Shown here: piece by piece, positions 61,379-64,000 of the stretch
Position numbering within the stretch: position 1 is the stretch's first letter
Layout: each line of letters begins with the position of its first letter
NCBI RefSeq assembly: GCF_014641635.1
Contig: NZ_BMIC01000001.1
Location: 1-64,000, forward strand
Source: Aquaticitalea lipolytica
Lineage (GTDB): Bacteria; Bacteroidota; Bacteroidia; Flavobacteriales; Flavobacteriaceae
Direction of reading: 5' to 3'
DNA: 64,000 bases
Notes under the pieces: generated by a model
What the model was told of the DNA's origin: nothing
Seen by the model: only the letters and a program-made list of their open reading frames with translations
Database searches by the model: none
Program-made: the position numbers and the translations under genes

Positions 61379-62821
61379 ATGAAGAAATTACTAGTAGCAA
61401 ACAGAGGAGAGATCGCTATTCGCGTGATGCGAACTGCTAAAAAAATGGGTATAAAAACGGTTGCTGTATATTCAACTGCCGACCGAAATGCACCACACGT
61501 TAAATATGCTGATGAAGCTGTTTTAATTGGTGAAGCGCCTTCTAATAAATCATACTTATTAGGTAACAAAATTATAGATGTTGCAAAAAGCTTAAATGTA
61601 GATGCTATACATCCTGGATATGGGTTTTTATCTGAAAATGCAGATTTTGCAGAGGCTTGCGAAAAAAATAATATCACGTTTATAGGACCAAAGTCTAAAG
61701 CTATAAAAATTATGGGATCTAAGCTGGCAGCAAAAGACGCTGTAAAAGCTTATAATATCCCTATGGTTCCTGGTACTGAAGATGCTATTACAGATATAAG
61801 TGACGCTAAAAAAATAGCCAAAGAGATTGGGTTCCCTATATTAATAAAAGCATCAGCAGGTGGTGGTGGAAAGGGTATGCGTATTGTTGAAAAAGAAGCC
61901 GATTTCGAATCGCAAATGGACAGAGCAATTAGTGAAGCCGTTAATGCTTTTGGAGATGGCTCTGTATTTATCGAGAAATATGTAACCTCACCAAGGCATA
62001 TTGAAATACAGGTAATGGCAGACTCACATGGTAATGTTGTTCATCTTTTTGAACGCGAATGTAGTATTCAACGTCGTCATCAAAAAGTGGTTGAAGAAGC
62101 TCCTTCAAGTGTATTAACTCCAGAACTTCGTTCAAAAATGGGTGAAGCTGCTATTAAAGTTGCCAAATCTTGTGATTATTTAGGTGCTGGAACGGTTGAG
62201 TTTTTATTAGATGATGCTCATAATTTCTATTTTCTAGAAATGAATACTCGCTTACAAGTTGAGCATCCTGTAACCGAATTGATTACAGGAACCGATTTAG
62301 TAGAATTACAAATTCGTGTGGCTCGAGGTGAAGTGTTACCAATACAGCAAGACGACTTAAAAATAAATGGACACGCTTTAGAACTTCGTGTATATGCCGA
62401 AGACCCTTTAAATGATTTCTTACCAAGTGTTGGAAATCTTGAGGTTTACAAATTACCTGTAGGTGAAAATATTAGAGTTGATAATGGTTTTGAACAAGGA
62501 ATGGATGTACCAATTTATTATGATCCAATGCTTTCAAAATTGATTACCTATGGAAAAACTCGTGATGAAGCTATACAATTAATGTTAAAAGCCATACAAG
62601 ACTATCAAGTTGAAGGTATTCAAACCACATTACCATTTGGTACTTTTGTTTGTGAGCACGATGCGTTTCAATCAGGACATTTTGATACGCATTTTGTAAA
62701 AACATATTACTCACCAGAAGCCTTAAAAAGTAAGCAGGAAGAAGAAGCTAAAATAGCAGCATTAATTGCTGTAAAACAATATATTGAAGACCAAAAACTT
62801 TTACGTTTACCTCTAAAATAG
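61379..62821 (+). CDS. accC: Biotin carboxylase subunit of an acyl-CoA carboxylase
   Basis: From ATG at 61379 the product has 480 residues. It carboxylates the biotin of the carrier with bicarbonate and ATP. N-terminal KLLVANRGEIAIRVMRTAKKMGIK, the ATP-grasp loop KASAGGGGKGMRIV, the active-site region ERECSIQRRHQKVVEEAPS and the EMNTRLQVEHPVTE motif are all present. A TTG ORF from 61370 would overlap the previous stop codon and is disfavoured. The 480-residue size fits the separate biotin carboxylase. Whether the complex uses acetyl-, propionyl- or methylcrotonyl-CoA depends on the partner subunit. Confidence 0.93.
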   Translation: MKKLLVANRGEIAIRVMRTAKKMGIKTVAVYSTADRNAPHVKYADEAVLIGEAPSNKSYLLGNKIIDVAKSLNVDAIHPGYGFLSENADFAEACEKNNITFIGPKSKAIKIMGSKLAAKDAVKAYNIPMVPGTEDAITDISDAKKIAKEIGFPILIKASAGGGGKGMRIVEKEADFESQMDRAISEAVNAFGDGSVFIEKYVTSPRHIEIQVMADSHGNVVHLFERECSIQRRHQKVVEEAPSSVLTPELRSKMGEAAIKVAKSCDYLGAGTVEFLLDDAHNFYFLEMNTRLQVEHPVTELITGTDLVELQIRVARGEVLPIQQDDLKINGHALELRVYAEDPLNDFLPSVGNLEVYKLPVGENIRVDNGFEQGMDVPIYYDPMLSKLITYGKTRDEAIQLMLKAIQDYQVEGIQTTLPFGTFVCEHDAFQSGHFDTHFVKTYYSPEALKSKQEEEAKIAALIAVKQYIEDQKLLRLPLK

Positions 62822-62890
62822 TATGCAATAAAAGTAATCTGTTTTATATCAAACAAATCAACAAAAAACGAATAAAAGAAGTACAGTAAA

Positions 62891-64000
62891 ATGGAATCCA
62901 AAATAAAAAATCTTAACGAAAAACTAGCCCAAGCCTATCTTGGTGGTGGACAAGCTAGAATTGATAAACAACATAAAAACAAAAAACTTACTGCCAGAGA
63001 ACGCGTTATGTATTTATTAGACGAAGGTTCTTTTGAAGAAATTGGCGCTTTAGTAACACATCGTACTAAAGATTTCGGTATGGCAGACCAGCAGTTTTAT
63101 GGTGATGGTGTTGTAACTGGTTATGGAACCGTTAACGGACGATTAATTTATGTCTTCGCGCAAGATTTTACAGTATTTGGAGGTTCTTTATCTGAAACAC
63201 ATGCAGAGAAAATTTGTAAAATTATGGACTTGGCTGTAAAAGTTGGAGCTCCAGTTATTGGTTTAAACGATTCAGGAGGTGCAAGAATACAAGAAGGTGT
63301 ACGCTCGCTTGGTGGTTATGCCGATATTTTTTATCGCAATGTGCAAGCATCTGGAGTTATTCCTCAAATATCTGCAATAATGGGACCATGTGCTGGAGGT
63401 GCAGTATATTCGCCTGCAATGACCGATTTTACAATTATGGTTGAAGATACTAGCTATATGTTTGTAACTGGACCTAACGTTGTAAAAACAGTCACCAATG
63501 AAGAAGTAACATCTGAAGAATTAGGTGGAGCAAGTACACATTCAACAAAGTCTGGAGTAGCACATAAAACATCTTCTAATGATGTGGAATGTCTTGAGGA
63601 TATTAAAAAACTACTAAGTTATCTGCCTCAAAATAATACTGAGACTCCTGCTCTACTACCATTTGATTTACAAGATGAAGTAAGAGATAGCTTATCAGAT
63701 ATTATTCCAGACAATGCCAATAAGCCTTATGATATGCATGATGTTATTGGTGGTATTATAGATGAGGATTCTTTTTATGAAATACATAAAGATTATGCAG
63801 AAAACATTCTCGTTGGCTTCGCTCGACTTGGTGGACGAAGTATTGGTATCGTTGCCAACCAACCAATGTTTTTAGCTGGTGTACTAGATGTTAACAGCTC
63901 TAAAAAAGCAGCTCGTTTTGTGCGTTTTTGCGATGCTTTTAATATTCCTTTATTGGTATTGGAAGATGTACCAGGCTTTTTACCAGGAACAGACCAAGAA
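62891..64000 (+). CDS. Acyl-CoA (propionyl-CoA) carboxylase beta subunit, 3'-truncated
   Basis: The reading frame from ATG at 62891 is open for 370 codons and runs off the right edge, so the last about 140 residues are missing. The carboxyltransferase has [94 protein letters not shown] and [16 protein letters not shown]. It transfers the carboxyl from biotin to an acyl-Co[15 protein letters not shown] and [13 protein letters not shown] resemble PccB, so propionyl-CoA is the best guess. It is the third gene of the biotin-carrier, biotin carboxylase, carboxyltransferase set. Confidence 0.92.
   Translation, partial: MESKIKNLNEKLAQAYLGGGQARIDKQHKNKKLTARERVMYLLDEGSFEEIGALVTHRTKDFGMADQQFYGDGVVTGYGTVNGRLIYVFAQDFTVFGGSLSETHAEKICKIMDLAVKVGAPVIGLNDSGGARIQEGVRSLGGYADIFYRNVQASGVIPQISAIMGPCAGGAVYSPAMTDFTIMVEDTSYMFVTGPNVVKTVTNEEVTSEELGGASTHSTKSGVAHKTSSNDVECLEDIKKLLSYLPQNNTETPALLPFDLQDEVRDSLSDIIPDNANKPYDMHDVIGGIIDEDSFYEIHKDYAENILVGFARLGGRSIGIVANQPMFLAGVLDVNSSKKAARFVRFCDAFNIPLLVLEDVPGFLPGTDQE

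Overview
The window is strongly AT-rich and reads as chromosomal DNA of a flavobacterium (Bacteroidota, most likely Flavobacteriaceae). Four things point there: type IX secretion (T9SS) genes and T9SS-sorted surface proteins, Bacteroidota-only families (DUF6452, DUF6048, DUF4294, DUF5362, CCC-motif, DUF2807), promoters of the TTTG-N20-TAnnTTTG type, and a 6S-like RNA between zapA and rny. I see no rRNA, tRNA, CRISPR array, transposase or prophage. The genus cannot be fixed from the sequence.

Layout. 1-6.0 kb: the 3' end of a giant repeat adhesin carrying a gliding-type C-terminal sorting domain, followed by its probable PorP/SprF partner and a PorE-like OmpA protein. 6-13 kb: a CAP lipoprotein, pdxH, the tight operon pyrR-pyrB-STAS-like-rnz, and rpsA with a long structured leader. 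13-18 kb: a BON-LysM protein, cmk, porQ and lon. 18-21 kb: an ECF sigma factor, a probable anti-sigma factor and two beta-helix (DUF4097/DUF2807-like) envelope proteins. 21-32.9 kb: lipoproteins, an MFS exporter, an M48 protease, msrB, a DUF1572 protein, lpdA, aroQ, two small barrel proteins, xerD, a PAS histidine kinase, rny, a 6S-like RNA, zapA and a ZapB-like coiled coil. 33.8-44.3 kb: an M23 peptidase, a TonB-dependent receptor, a fibre-like secreted protein, a T9SS type A protein, a cysteine desulfurase, a calcium-repeat lipoprotein and an Smr protein. 44.4-57.2 kb: small membrane proteins, rocD (preceded by a 24-codon ORF in a structured leader), rlmD, DUF6452/DUF6048, a THUMP methyltransferase, ZIP and ChrA transporters, an amidohydrolase and hemolysin III. 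57.3-64 kb: an M42 peptidase, a class V aminotransferase, a Nudix hydrolase, a PrsW protease and a biotin-dependent acyl-CoA carboxylase cluster that runs off the right edge.

The window is mostly housekeeping with a strong cell-surface component. The adhesin, PorP/SprF protein, PorE-like protein, PorQ and type A sorted protein all belong to T9SS export and anchoring. The ECF module probably senses the envelope. The pyr operon, cmk and carboxylase cluster are central metabolism. The least explained signals are the small ORF and RNA structure ahead of rocD, the possible pseudoknot in the rpsA leader, the recurring TCGATAAAA-type motifs in three intergenic regions, and the near-identical 237-bp adhesin repeats.
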